From JBEBVQ01 sp037190845 (lineage in GTDB: Bacteria > Bacteroidota > Bacteroidia > Chitinophagales > Chitinophagaceae), in NCBI GenBank assembly GCA_037190845.1, contig JBBCJI010000027.1, positions 1 to 64,000 of the forward strand: a stretch of DNA of 64,000 nucleotides. The letters run 5' to 3'. The position numbers and the translations under genes were made by a program. Within the stretch, counting starts at the first letter, position 1, and each line of letters begins with the position of its first letter. The notes beneath the pieces were generated by a model that was not told the DNA's origin, ran no database searches, and saw nothing but the letters and a program-made list of their open reading frames with translations. This document shows positions 35,010-44,181 of the stretch, one piece after another.

Positions 35010-36443
35010 TTATACTTCATCCTGCATCTTCCTGTTCCGCGTTTCCAGCAGCTTAAACAGAGGGATGCCGGCGAGTACAATGATCAGGCCGGGCCATGTA
35101 TAGCTGGGTTTGTAAATCAGCAACACGATGCAAATAAATGCGGCAAGCAGGATATACAGCAAGGGGATCACCGGATACCCGAATGCCTTATATGGCCGCG
35201 GATGATCCGGTCTTTTCTTCCGGAGGATAAAAATACCAGCGATGGTAAGGATGTAAAAAAGCAATACGGTAAAGATGATAAAGTCGAGCAGGTTGCCGTA
35301 CTGGCCGCTCAGACAAAGTGCGGAAGCCCAGATACACTGCATCCATAAAGCTTTACCAGGCACACCGTTCCGGTTGAGCTGCTTCGCTCCGCGAAAGAAA
35401 AGATTGTCATTGGCCATTGTATAATATACACGCGCTCCCGACAGGATCAGTCCGTTGTTGCAACCAAATGTAGCCACCATCACCAGCAATGCAATAAAAA
35501 CAGTTCCTTCACTGCCGAATATTTTAAGGCTGGCAGCAAGCGCCACCCGGTCATGTTCTGCATGTGCAACTTCCGTAACGGTGAGCACATTCAGATACAT
35601 GAGATTCATGCTCACATACAGCAGCGTCACCACCAGCGTCCCGATAGCAAGACTAAGGCCTATATTCCGTTCCGGTTTTTTTATTTCCCCGGCAATAAAC
35701 GTCACATTATTCCAGGCATCGCTGGAGAAAAGCGCCCCCACCATAGCCATGCATATCGCTGTTACAAGCAAAGCCGGCGTCAGCCCTTCATGACTGATAC
35801 TATCAGCGCTGAAAGATATTTTTTTGGCCATCCAGGCGGCATCCCAGTTAAAGTCCCATGCACCGCCATTTTTCACCAGTGTAAAGCCGAAAATGATCAA
35901 CGCAGCCATCGCACCTACTTTGGCGAAGGTGAAGAAAAACTGTATCCATTTTGCATTTTTAACGCCCCGTGTATTAAGATAAGTAAGCAGAACGATGATG
36001 CCGATAGCGACAAACTGTGCGGCTGTAATATGAAACCCGCTCTTATCACCGAGCAATACATTATTTTCTCCTATTGCAGGCGCCAGGTAACCGGCAAATT
36101 TAGCAAAAGCAACACCTACAGCTGCAATGGTACCGGTCTGTATTACGGCAAAAACCGCCCATCCGTACAGGAAGGCATACAGCCTGCCGTAAGCCTCGCG
36201 CAAATACACATATTGCCCTCCTGCCTTGGGGTACATGCCGCTCAACTCACCATAGCTCAAAGCGGCAGCGAGTGTAATAAACCCGGACAACAGCCATACC
36301 ACAATCAGCCATCCGGCACTGCCCACGTTACGCGCAATATCAGCGCTGACAATAAAAATGCCTGAACCGATCATCGAACCAATAACCAGCAAAGTGCCAT
36401 CCAGCAAGGTCAGTGAACGCCTGAAAGAAGGGGTCTGTTCCAA
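35010..36443 (-). CDS. APC-family amino-acid permease
   Basis: This 477-residue protein has twelve predicted helices. The first carries the APC substrate motif GSMIGSGIFI near residue 21, and the YPKAGGQYVYLREAYG stretch near residue 71 is typical of LAT-type and other APC exchangers. It should carry an amino acid across the inner membrane; the substrate cannot be inferred. It lies between the OmpH gene (41 bases upstream) and the sugar kinase (20 bases downstream). Confidence 0.87.
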   Translation of the reverse strand: MEQTPSFRRSLTLLDGTLLVIGSMIGSGIFIVSADIARNVGSAGWLIVVWLLSGFITLAAALSYGELSGMYPKAGGQYVYLREAYGRLYAFLYGWAVFAVIQTGTIAAVGVAFAKFAGYLAPAIGENNVLLGDKSGFHITAAQFVAIGIIVLLTYLNTRGVKNAKWIQFFFTFAKVGAMAALIIFGFTLVKNGGAWDFNWDAAWMAKKISFSADSISHEGLTPALLVTAICMAMVGALFSSDAWNNVTFIAGEIKKPERNIGLSLAIGTLVVTLLYVSMNLMYLNVLTVTEVAHAEHDRVALAASLKIFGSEGTVFIALLVMVATFGCNNGLILSGARVYYTMANDNLFFRGAKQLNRNGVPGKALWMQCIWASALCLSGQYGNLLDFIIFTVLLFYILTIAGIFILRKKRPDHPRPYKAFGYPVIPLLYILLAAFICIVLLIYKPSYTWPGLIIVLAGIPLFKLLETRNRKMQDEV

Positions 36444-36483
36444 ATTATGAAGATTATGAGAATAAAAAATTTAACTGAAAATC

Positions 36484-37104
36484 TTATTGCTTCACATCCT
36501 TCGCCTCGCTGCGATTTCTGGAGATCGCATTCATACCATCAATAACATCCTGGGTAATGTTCAGCCGTTTGTCGGCATACATGATTTGCCCCGACTTTGT
36601 ATAGGTCAGGATATAATCATAGCCTTTATCCTTATTATATTCTGTCAGAAAACTATCCAGCAGGTGGTGTATGTCTTCATTAAATTCATCACGTTCCTTG
36701 AGTAGTTGCTCTGCCAGCGACTGTTTCCTTGTTTCGAGACTTTGCTGCCCCTGCAACAGACGCTTCTGGGCCTGTTCACCTTCTGTCTGGGTGAGCGTAC
36801 CCGCCTGCGCTCTTTGCTGGAGATCCATGTAGTCATGCTGCAATTGCTGGGCAGAACGCTGCAACTCAGACTCTATCCGCTCCTGCCGTTTTTCAAATTC
36901 TTCCTTTTTTGTCTTCAGATAGTCGTAATGAGCTTCGAGTGTATCAATATCTACATAAGCAATACGCCCCATACCGGCAGGAATATCTGAAGCTGTACCG
37001 ATATTATGCGCAGCCTTCTTTTTTCCGCCCCCCGATTGCATACCGAAAATGACAATTACCCCGGCCAGAGATAATATACTCAGAATTAAAGAAAGATTTT
37101 TCAT
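36484..37104 (-). CDS. OmpH/Skp-family periplasmic chaperone
   Basis: This 206-residue protein has an N-terminal hydrophobic segment (LSILSLAGVIVIFG), a short strand (IAYVDIDTLEAHYDYL), and then a long coiled coil of about 90 residues (EFEKRQERIESELQRSAQQL). The end is YDYILTYTKSGQIMYADKRLNIT. This is the Skp/OmpH tentacle plan, which holds unfolded outer-membrane proteins in the periplasm. It probably leads a transcript with the amino-acid permease gene. Confidence 0.86.
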   Translation of the reverse strand: MKNLSLILSILSLAGVIVIFGMQSGGGKKKAAHNIGTASDIPAGMGRIAYVDIDTLEAHYDYLKTKKEEFEKRQERIESELQRSAQQLQHDYMDLQQRAQAGTLTQTEGEQAQKRLLQGQQSLETRKQSLAEQLLKERDEFNEDIHHLLDSFLTEYNKDKGYDYILTYTKSGQIMYADKRLNITQDVIDGMNAISRNRSEAKDVKQ

Positions 37105-37452
37105 GTATTATAATTAGTCTGTGTATAATTTAATTGCTTTGATATTACGGACAAAAATAACAGCTATTTGCTCTGCTTGTATACTTGCTCCAAGAATTTA
37201 TTTTATAATGTACTTGTACTGAAAAACCGCGGTATATAACGAATTAACCACAAGATTTATTACACAGTATGGAATGTACCATCAAAAGCCGTTTATGATC
37301 TCATACATATATCCATTTATGTTTCGTATAAATACATTAAATATGTAACAAATTATCTCATAAACAAATTCAACAATAACACATACATCTGCTAACATCC
37401 GGGATTTTCCGGTTGCATCTGACTAATTCGTCCTACCTTTGCGCCGCATAAA
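37105..37452. other. Divergent AT-rich spacer between ompH-like and ribF genes
   Basis: I see no gene in this 348-base stretch. It holds the ribF promoter at its right end and must hold the ompH-like promoter on the minus strand. It has several short inverted words but no clear hairpin. Confidence 0.45.
37413..37441 (+). promoter_or_regulatory. ribF promoter with -33 and -7 boxes
   Basis: TTG at 37413-37415 and TACCTTTG at 37434-37441 are 18 bases apart, close to the Bacteroidota TTTG-N19-TAnnTTTG pattern. The start codon at 37453 is 11 bases further, leaving almost no leader. Confidence 0.6.
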
Positions 37453-38412
37453 ATGGGCGTATTTACAGATATAACACAACTGCCTGATTTCAGGGATACC
37501 ATGCTTACGATCGGTACTTTCGATGGGGTGCACCTGGGTCACCGTATGATCCTGGACAAGCTGGTGCAGCAGGCACGGATAGAAAACCGGGAAAGTGTAC
37601 TGGTGACCTTTGAACCGCATCCACGCAAACTGTTGTTTCCCGATCAGCCTTTACAACTGCTGACTCCGCTTGAGAAAAAACTGAGCCTTATTACCGGTAC
37701 AGGCATACAACACGTTGTTGTCGTACCATTTACCCGGTCATTTGCGGCAATGAGCGCACAGGATTATATAACCGACTTCCTTGTGGCACGTTTCCGGCCG
37801 GCAAGCATTGTCATCGGGTACGATCATCATTTCGGACATGACCGTACCGGCAACATCCACCTCCTGAAAAAATTTCAGGAAACATTCGGATTCCGGGTAC
37901 ATGAAATACCGGCGCAACTGATCGATGATGCCGCAGTCAGCTCCACCAAGATCAGGAAGGCGCTGATGGCCGGCCATGTAAAAGATGCCGCAGATATGCT
38001 CGGACGCCCCTACAGCTTATCCGGCAAAGTGGAGCACGGCGCCCGCCGCGGACGTACTATCGGTTATCCTACCGCAAATATTCAGGCCGGCTACAGCGAG
38101 CAACTCATACCTGCCACCGGCGTTTATGCCGTACAGGTGGTATGGCAGGGACAGCAGCATAATGGCATGCTGAATATCGGTTACAATCCTACAGTAACCG
38201 ATGAGCACATCCGTCGCATAGAAGTACATTTATTTGATTTCGACCGGGATATTTACGGAACATCACTCGAAATACATTTTATTGCCCGCCTGCGGGATGA
38301 AACACGTTTTGATTCGCTGGAAGATTTAAAACTACAGTTGCAACAGGATGAGCAGGCATCACGCAGAATACTCGAAATTTGCCATCAGTCCATTTCGAAT
38401 CCCGGCCATTGA
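37453..38412 (+). CDS. ribF: Bifunctional riboflavin kinase / FAD synthetase RibF
   Basis: This 319-residue enzyme makes FMN and then FAD from riboflavin. The N-terminal nucleotidyl-transferase domain has TFDGVHLGHRMIL near residue 22 and a second motif, IVIGYDHHFGHDRTG. The C-terminal flavokinase domain has GRRGRTIGYPTANI near residue 195, followed by GVYAVQV and GMLNIGYNPT. The length is normal. The last 28 bases overlap the convergent unknown gene. Confidence 0.94.
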   Translation: MGVFTDITQLPDFRDTMLTIGTFDGVHLGHRMILDKLVQQARIENRESVLVTFEPHPRKLLFPDQPLQLLTPLEKKLSLITGTGIQHVVVVPFTRSFAAMSAQDYITDFLVARFRPASIVIGYDHHFGHDRTGNIHLLKKFQETFGFRVHEIPAQLIDDAAVSSTKIRKALMAGHVKDAADMLGRPYSLSGKVEHGARRGRTIGYPTANIQAGYSEQLIPATGVYAVQVVWQGQQHNGMLNIGYNPTVTDEHIRRIEVHLFDFDRDIYGTSLEIHFIARLRDETRFDSLEDLKLQLQQDEQASRRILEICHQSISNPGH

Positions 38413-39221
38413 AAGAAGCATATTTCCCAGCCGTCCGGCTTTTTATACTGCAGATCTATACGGAATGTTCCCTCGACAGGCATTGTTTCCCCATTTTCAA
38501 GCACAGCGGTATAACGGATATCTCCTTCTGCCCGCCCTCCGGTATCCGGGTCTGACCGTATAACGGAAAAATCATATTCCGCATCCTCAAACCGGATAAA
38601 GGAATCAAACATAAGCTGTACACGACAAAACACTGCTGTACGGTCATAGACACGTCCGCCGGGATCAGTCAATGAGGCTGCCATACCGTCAAGTTGACCG
38701 GCGACATTACGGTCGAGCCAGCTCTGGATAAATGCAGCGGTGAGATCATCTATACACTGACGGTGATCCGGGTGAAAATCCTCATAGACGAAATGCAACA
38801 CCATATCGGGCATTTTCATATCGAGGATCTGTTCCGGGAAAAGCTCTTCCGTAAGAAAATAATATTTATCACGAGGAGGATAGGCGCCGGCATAGGAAAC
38901 AACTACGTTATGCCGTGCCATAAGCTCCTCAATCCTGTTCAATTCTTCCGACAGTTGCCCGTCAGTGAGTGTATTGTGTTTTTTAAAATCAGGAGCGCCT
39001 ATCAGGTCGTACACAGAAACCGTTTCTGCCTGTTCCTGCATATGAGCAAAAGACAATACCTGCCTGAGAAAAATATTTTCCACTTCAGGCGGGATGCCCG
39101 GCAGCGCATCCATACCGCTGCCCAGTTCCGCCTGAAGTTTGAGCTTCAGGATCTCGTTTTCAATCCGCAGTTGCTCTTCCGGATCATCACTAAACCTATC
39201 ATTATCCTCATCCGCTGCCAT
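38385..39221 (-). CDS. Conserved protein of unknown function
   Basis: I do not recognise this 278-residue protein. Residues 1-40 are acidic and likely coiled coil (EEQLRIENEILKLKLQAELG). The rest is mixed alpha/beta with FHPDHRQCIDDLTAAFIQSWLD near residue 150 and a beta-rich C-terminal third ending WEICFFQWPGFEMD. This could be an NTF2-like fold, but that is only an impression. There is no signal peptide or membrane segment. Its stop region overlaps the 3' end of ribF by 28 bases in the convergent direction. Confidence 0.65.
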   Translation of the reverse strand: MAADEDNDRFSDDPEEQLRIENEILKLKLQAELGSGMDALPGIPPEVENIFLRQVLSFAHMQEQAETVSVYDLIGAPDFKKHNTLTDGQLSEELNRIEELMARHNVVVSYAGAYPPRDKYYFLTEELFPEQILDMKMPDMVLHFVYEDFHPDHRQCIDDLTAAFIQSWLDRNVAGQLDGMAASLTDPGGRVYDRTAVFCRVQLMFDSFIRFEDAEYDFSVIRSDPDTGGRAEGDIRYTAVLENGETMPVEGTFRIDLQYKKPDGWEICFFQWPGFEMD

Positions 39222-39353
39222 ACCGTCAAGTTAATCTGTTTTCTTAAAGGTAAAGCTTTCCCGGGATTAACGACTAATCTTTTCCGCCCCTCAAACTTTG
39301 ACAAGGCGTTCACGTACAGACGGACGTACCGAACTCGTTCACTACCGAAAGGA

Positions 39354-41285
39354 TTACATCCGCACAACCGGATGAACTTCATATCTGTCTTTCGTATCCG
39401 TAACCCGGATAAAATATCGTCCGGCAGGTAATCCCCCCATATCACAAACCACCTTATCGCTGTCGCTATAGTGCCACTTTACGGCCACAACCTTTCCTGT
39501 AATATCCAAAACGGAAAGAGATGTCATACGACTCACCAAACCATCTCCCTGTATAATCACATAACGGGCAGACGGATTCGGAAACACCTTTATTTCCGAC
39601 CCCCGGTCTTCAAGAGGAATATGAATAGGGAAACGATTATACGTTGCCACCTCATTAGCCTGTACGTTATACAACACACTCTGACTACACATCGAATCCG
39701 GCCATCGAATCACTACTGAATCTGCATGTGTAATTTTACCCAAGCCGAAATTTAGCAGAAACGGCTGCTGCCCGGTATGCATCCCCCGGCCTGCCAGCAC
39801 TTCTTTCATCTGCATCTTGTCCCCATAATAAACAGACACGCGCGCACCTACAGCACTGTAATTAATACCACTGCCTCTGTGAGGACGAAGATTGACTGTC
39901 AGATAATTATTACCGCTGATACTATCTGCATTATTACGCCACAAATCAAAATAACTGCCACCGGTACCGAGGATTAACAGATCGTCATCTCCATCCAGAT
40001 CATAATCAAATGCTTCAATGCCCAGCGAATTCTTAAGTGCAGGCACCAATAATCCCAGATCCCGCGTCGCATCCTTAAAGTTCCCATCCGGTTGCTGATG
40101 CCAGAAATAGGTACGATCCGTATTCGGCATATAAGTCGACTGTACCATTACAAGATCTTTCATACCATCATTCTCAAAATCCAGAAATACGGCGTCGTAA
40201 TCCCCGCGATGAGACGACGCAGGCTGAGATACAGGAAGCAGCGATTCATTAATATCCAGGCTATAGTTATGATCCGGCCCCCTGTTGATCGCGATTGTCG
40301 AACGGAACTCACCGGGCGCATTACCACCATGAACAACTGCGAGAAACACATCCATATTCCCATCGTTATTGACATCTTCAGGGTATACACCAAAGGTACA
40401 GGAGGGCTGTAAATTCCCCTTACGCTGAAGGTTATAACCAGCAGCAGCAGATACATTTTCAAAGGCGCCATCACCCTTATTCTTAAAGAGGTGCCCTCCT
40501 GTACGGCAATAGGGCGCCGTAAAAATATCCGGATAACAATCATTATCCCAATCTGTTGCCGCACCTCCATACATGGGTTCCGGGAAACTATTAATCCCGC
40601 TTTGTGCTGTCACATCCTCAAACGTACCGTCTCCGCGTCCTTTCATCAGCCTGCCGTAATCCCACGTATTCCGCGTGTAATCCTTAAACCATGTGGGAAT
40701 GAAAAGATCCAGGTTGCCGTCACGGTCATAATCCAATGCAGTGAAAGCCCGATAATTAATCAGTCCCAACTCAGTAAGGCCATTATCCGGCTTATGAACA
40801 AATTTCCCGGTACCGTCTCCCAGGTACACTTGTGCACGGTCATTCAGATGCGGATAGTTCTCAATACGGTGATAATACATGCCCGTCACCAGATCTATAT
40901 TGCCATCATTATTAAAATCGGCAAGCGTATAACAGTTCGCATTTTGCCCCGTGTCTCCCGTCACCATATTGAGCATTGACTGTGAGGTAACGTCTATAAA
41001 CCGGCGGTCTTTAGAGTTAACACTGCCGGGAGCCTGTGTATTCAGATACAACTTCAATGGTTTACGTTCATGATAAATACCACTCGCCGAGTACATCAGC
41101 AATACATCCGGATATCCATCATTATTTACATCCGCCACACTTACAAAATGTACACGGGTAGAATCCATCAAACCCGATTGATACGCAGGTACCCGGGTAA
41201 ACCATCCCGTAGCTTGTGCCATTGCAGCACTTGTCGTCATCAAAAAACAAAACAAAAACGCAATACGAATCCTGTAACCAGACAT
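39354..41285 (-). CDS. FG-GAP/VCBS repeat protein with ASPIC/UnbV and T9SS type-A sorting domain
   Basis: This 643-residue protein has a signal peptide ending near AAMAQ. It contains about seven calcium-type FG-GAP repeats of the form DVNNDGYPDV, DFNNDGNIDL, DYDRDGNLDL and DYDLDGDDDL, which form a beta-propeller. Residues about 470-540 match the ASPIC/UnbV module (VGARVSVYYG...VIRWPD). The C-terminus (VFPNPSARYVIIQ...) is a type-A T9SS sorting domain. It is thus a secreted, surface-bound propeller, possibly an adhesin or glycan-binding protein. It is the first of three T9SS cargo genes in a row on this strand. Confidence 0.87.
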   Translation of the reverse strand: MSGYRIRIAFLFCFLMTTSAAMAQATGWFTRVPAYQSGLMDSTRVHFVSVADVNNDGYPDVLLMYSASGIYHERKPLKLYLNTQAPGSVNSKDRRFIDVTSQSMLNMVTGDTGQNANCYTLADFNNDGNIDLVTGMYYHRIENYPHLNDRAQVYLGDGTGKFVHKPDNGLTELGLINYRAFTALDYDRDGNLDLFIPTWFKDYTRNTWDYGRLMKGRGDGTFEDVTAQSGINSFPEPMYGGAATDWDNDCYPDIFTAPYCRTGGHLFKNKGDGAFENVSAAAGYNLQRKGNLQPSCTFGVYPEDVNNDGNMDVFLAVVHGGNAPGEFRSTIAINRGPDHNYSLDINESLLPVSQPASSHRGDYDAVFLDFENDGMKDLVMVQSTYMPNTDRTYFWHQQPDGNFKDATRDLGLLVPALKNSLGIEAFDYDLDGDDDLLILGTGGSYFDLWRNNADSISGNNYLTVNLRPHRGSGINYSAVGARVSVYYGDKMQMKEVLAGRGMHTGQQPFLLNFGLGKITHADSVVIRWPDSMCSQSVLYNVQANEVATYNRFPIHIPLEDRGSEIKVFPNPSARYVIIQGDGLVSRMTSLSVLDITGKVVAVKWHYSDSDKVVCDMGGLPAGRYFIRVTDTKDRYEVHPVVRM

Positions 41286-41324
41286 AAATGAAGCAATAAT
41301 TATTGATGTAATTGTATAAAACGG

Positions 41325-44093
41325 TTATCTCAGCAAATGAAAATTACCTTTCTGCCGGTGCGGCCTGCCATTAATGTTATACTCAAGCAGATAGACATAA
41401 GTACCCAATTGCGCGACGACTCCGTTAAATAAGCCGTCCCACCCGGTATATTTATCCTGAGTATAAAATACACGCTGTCCCCACCGGTTATATATACCCA
41501 ATCCAAAACCGTCCAGACGGCCGATATTACCCAGCACACGGAACACATCATTCAGGCCATCTCCATTAGGCGTAAAGGCATTGGGCAACCAGATATCACA
41601 GAAGATCTGGCTAACCTCAATCGTATCTGATACAAAGCCGCACCTGTTAAAACCTGTAGCTGTATATATGCCTCCGTGGCTGAATACTGCCATTGGCCCA
41701 ACCGTTCCGTCCGACCACAACAGAGAATCTACGTTAAGCAATGAAGCAGACAAGTGCAGCGGCGTCTCTTCACAAACTACGGTATCAGGGCCCAATAAGA
41801 CCACAGGATCCGGATAGAATGAAAGTACAATCTCATCAGTCCCGACACATCCGTCCGCAGAAGTAACCGTAACCTGATATACACCGGCAGATGTTGCCGG
41901 ATATGTCGCGGTGGTATCTCCCGTATTCCATAAGTAACGGCTTCCCTGTTGGTAGGTAGCATCCAGTACGATCGTCTGATCAGGACAGATATCATCATCA
42001 GTTCCAAGATCAATATCCGGAACAGGCATCGCTACAATGTTTATCGTATCATGTACCCGACAACCCCTCAGGTTCACTTCCAGCATATAAACACCCGAAC
42101 TGTTTACTGAAATATAAGGTTCTGATGCACCGGTACTCCAGTTATAATTTGCTCCATATACCTCCATCCCCACCCGTAACGGAAACTGCTCACAAATAGT
42201 ACTATCATTACCAATATTGACAAAGGGCGCCGGAACAATCTCTATAAATACAGTATCACCGGCTTTGCATCCGCCGATATCAGCTTCGAGCCAGTAAGTA
42301 TCCGTACGGACGACAGATATCGACGATGTATTTACACCCGTACTCCACAACCAGGAAGCTCCGGGCTGTGCTACCCTGTTCTCGAGCAGAAACGGAATAT
42401 CATGATCGCAGATACCGGTGTCTTGCCCCAGATCCACAACAGGCGACGGCAACACCTGAACCTCTATTGTATCCTCACTGGCACAGCCATTTATGGAAAC
42501 ACGGACGGTATAAATCCCGGATGCCGTAACTGTAATCCGGCCTATCGTATCTCCCGTACTCCATCTGTATTGCGGATTTGCAAAGCTGCCTGCCGGAGTA
42601 AGCACAACCGGTGTACCTTCACAAACCTCTCTATCGGGTCCCAGATCGGCTTTATCCGGGTTGGGTATCACCTTAAACGTATCAATACGCACCTGGCAAA
42701 CAGACACAGCGCGTACCCAATAAGTGCCCGCTCCCGTAATCCGCAGCGAGGTGTCTGTTGTGCCGTCATTCCAATAGTATTCAGCTGATGACAAACCGGG
42801 TTTGAGTTCCATAAAATCGAGCGGTGCACAAAATGTGGCAGCCTGAATAACAGTATCCCTGTACGGATAGGCTACCCAGTTAGGCAAACCGCTTGATGCC
42901 GAATCTACAGCCGGCAAAAGATTCATCGGTGTATTGGAAAAACCACATAATGCACCTAGCAGATTCGGGTTTTCAATACGATATAAGTATCCTCCTCCCC
43001 GGTTATTAGGATCTGTAAATTTCATAAACGAAACATACCCTTTATTATCAGGCCCCATAGCGATATGGCATCCTATAGTATTCGGCACTGAACCGATCAA
43101 TGTTCTGGAAGCCTGTATTGCCGATGCAGTATAATTTGTAAGATCATATTGAAACAAACGCCCCTCAGGATTATTCATCGGCCACCCATTCGGATAATCG
43201 GCAAAGTAGAGCTTACTGCCATCCGGCGAAAACGTAACACCAACGCCTCGCCGGTTCATGCTATCCGGTATAGTAAAACCAACAGGATTAGACAAAACAC
43301 CGGTAGCGTTATCAAAATCGTACAACTCTCCAATGGGTCTGCCCGGATTAAAAATGGCAGCATCAAAGTAGGATGATACAATCCTCTTACCATCACGCGT
43401 AGCATTCAGTATACCAATAGGTAAATATCCATTATTCGAATATACAATTCCAACATTAGATACAACGGGAACTCTGTTAACACCCGTTGACGTAACTTCA
43501 TATGCCTTGAAGACGTTCGTAAATCTGGTCTGCACAATCACCCATACATTGCAATTTGTACCGCCAACCGATATCATTTTTTCAGCAAGCTGAGAGTCCA
43601 GATGAATGTTCTTCTGACCGATCACTACGTCTCCCAGTCCGCCCTGCAGGCTCATATCTACTACCGAGTATGAAAGTATACGGTGCGGCGTACCAATATC
43701 ACCCAGAGAAAAGAGATAAAAACGGTTCGTATCAGAGATATCGGGAACTATTGTAGCTCCCTGTGTTGTACTCCAGAAAGCGCCGGTCATATGTGCTACT
43801 CCATTACCATTCGGCATCACCTGATGATTACGATTCCAAACAGTATAACCATCACTGTAAAACAATAAGCGCCCGTCAGTCGGACTACTTACGGTGGCCT
43901 GACCTTCTATACCCACCGGTATTGTGGGCGGACCTGTAGTATTCCCCATCGCAGAAACAAACGGAGACGGCGGAACGGTATTAAAGTTGAGTCCCGCATG
44001 CCAGCCGAATACCCAGTTATTATTTTCTTTCTGGCAAATACCGGATATACTGTAGCAAAATGTAAGCAAAATCAGGATAATACTTCTTTTCAT
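41325..44093 (-). CDS. T9SS cargo protein with six Ig-like modules and gliding-motility C-terminal domain
   Basis: This 922-residue protein has a signal peptide (IILILLTFCYSISGICQ) and an N-terminal propeller-like region of about 420 residues with DGRLLFYSDGYTVWNRNHQVMPNG. It then has six copies of an 80-residue Ig-like module. Five begin DLGPDREVC, DLGQDTGIC, NIGNDSTIC, DLGTDDDIC and LLGPDTVVC, and most end in a GC..DTI segment, so each carries two cysteines that could form a disulfide. The end (LPNAFTPNGDGLNDVFRV ... YNRWGQRVFY) is the gliding-associated/type-B sorting domain. It is a longer paralogue of the protein at 20610-22769. Confidence 0.88.
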   Translation of the reverse strand: MKRSIILILLTFCYSISGICQKENNNWVFGWHAGLNFNTVPPSPFVSAMGNTTGPPTIPVGIEGQATVSSPTDGRLLFYSDGYTVWNRNHQVMPNGNGVAHMTGAFWSTTQGATIVPDISDTNRFYLFSLGDIGTPHRILSYSVVDMSLQGGLGDVVIGQKNIHLDSQLAEKMISVGGTNCNVWVIVQTRFTNVFKAYEVTSTGVNRVPVVSNVGIVYSNNGYLPIGILNATRDGKRIVSSYFDAAIFNPGRPIGELYDFDNATGVLSNPVGFTIPDSMNRRGVGVTFSPDGSKLYFADYPNGWPMNNPEGRLFQYDLTNYTASAIQASRTLIGSVPNTIGCHIAMGPDNKGYVSFMKFTDPNNRGGGYLYRIENPNLLGALCGFSNTPMNLLPAVDSASSGLPNWVAYPYRDTVIQAATFCAPLDFMELKPGLSSAEYYWNDGTTDTSLRITGAGTYWVRAVSVCQVRIDTFKVIPNPDKADLGPDREVCEGTPVVLTPAGSFANPQYRWSTGDTIGRITVTASGIYTVRVSINGCASEDTIEVQVLPSPVVDLGQDTGICDHDIPFLLENRVAQPGASWLWSTGVNTSSISVVRTDTYWLEADIGGCKAGDTVFIEIVPAPFVNIGNDSTICEQFPLRVGMEVYGANYNWSTGASEPYISVNSSGVYMLEVNLRGCRVHDTINIVAMPVPDIDLGTDDDICPDQTIVLDATYQQGSRYLWNTGDTTATYPATSAGVYQVTVTSADGCVGTDEIVLSFYPDPVVLLGPDTVVCEETPLHLSASLLNVDSLLWSDGTVGPMAVFSHGGIYTATGFNRCGFVSDTIEVSQIFCDIWLPNAFTPNGDGLNDVFRVLGNIGRLDGFGLGIYNRWGQRVFYTQDKYTGWDGLFNGVVAQLGTYVYLLEYNINGRPHRQKGNFHLLR

Positions 44094-44181
44094 ATGCTGT
44101 TATTGATAAGGTCGACAGGCATTAGATGTCCGTGACAACAAACAAGTAAATTTACCTGCCGTTGCCACGGGCAAATGGAAA

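Noticed and set aside
35553..36365. A 270-codon plus-strand frame opposite the amino-acid permease
   Set aside because: It is a shadow of the permease gene; the permease helices and APC motif are clear on the other strand.
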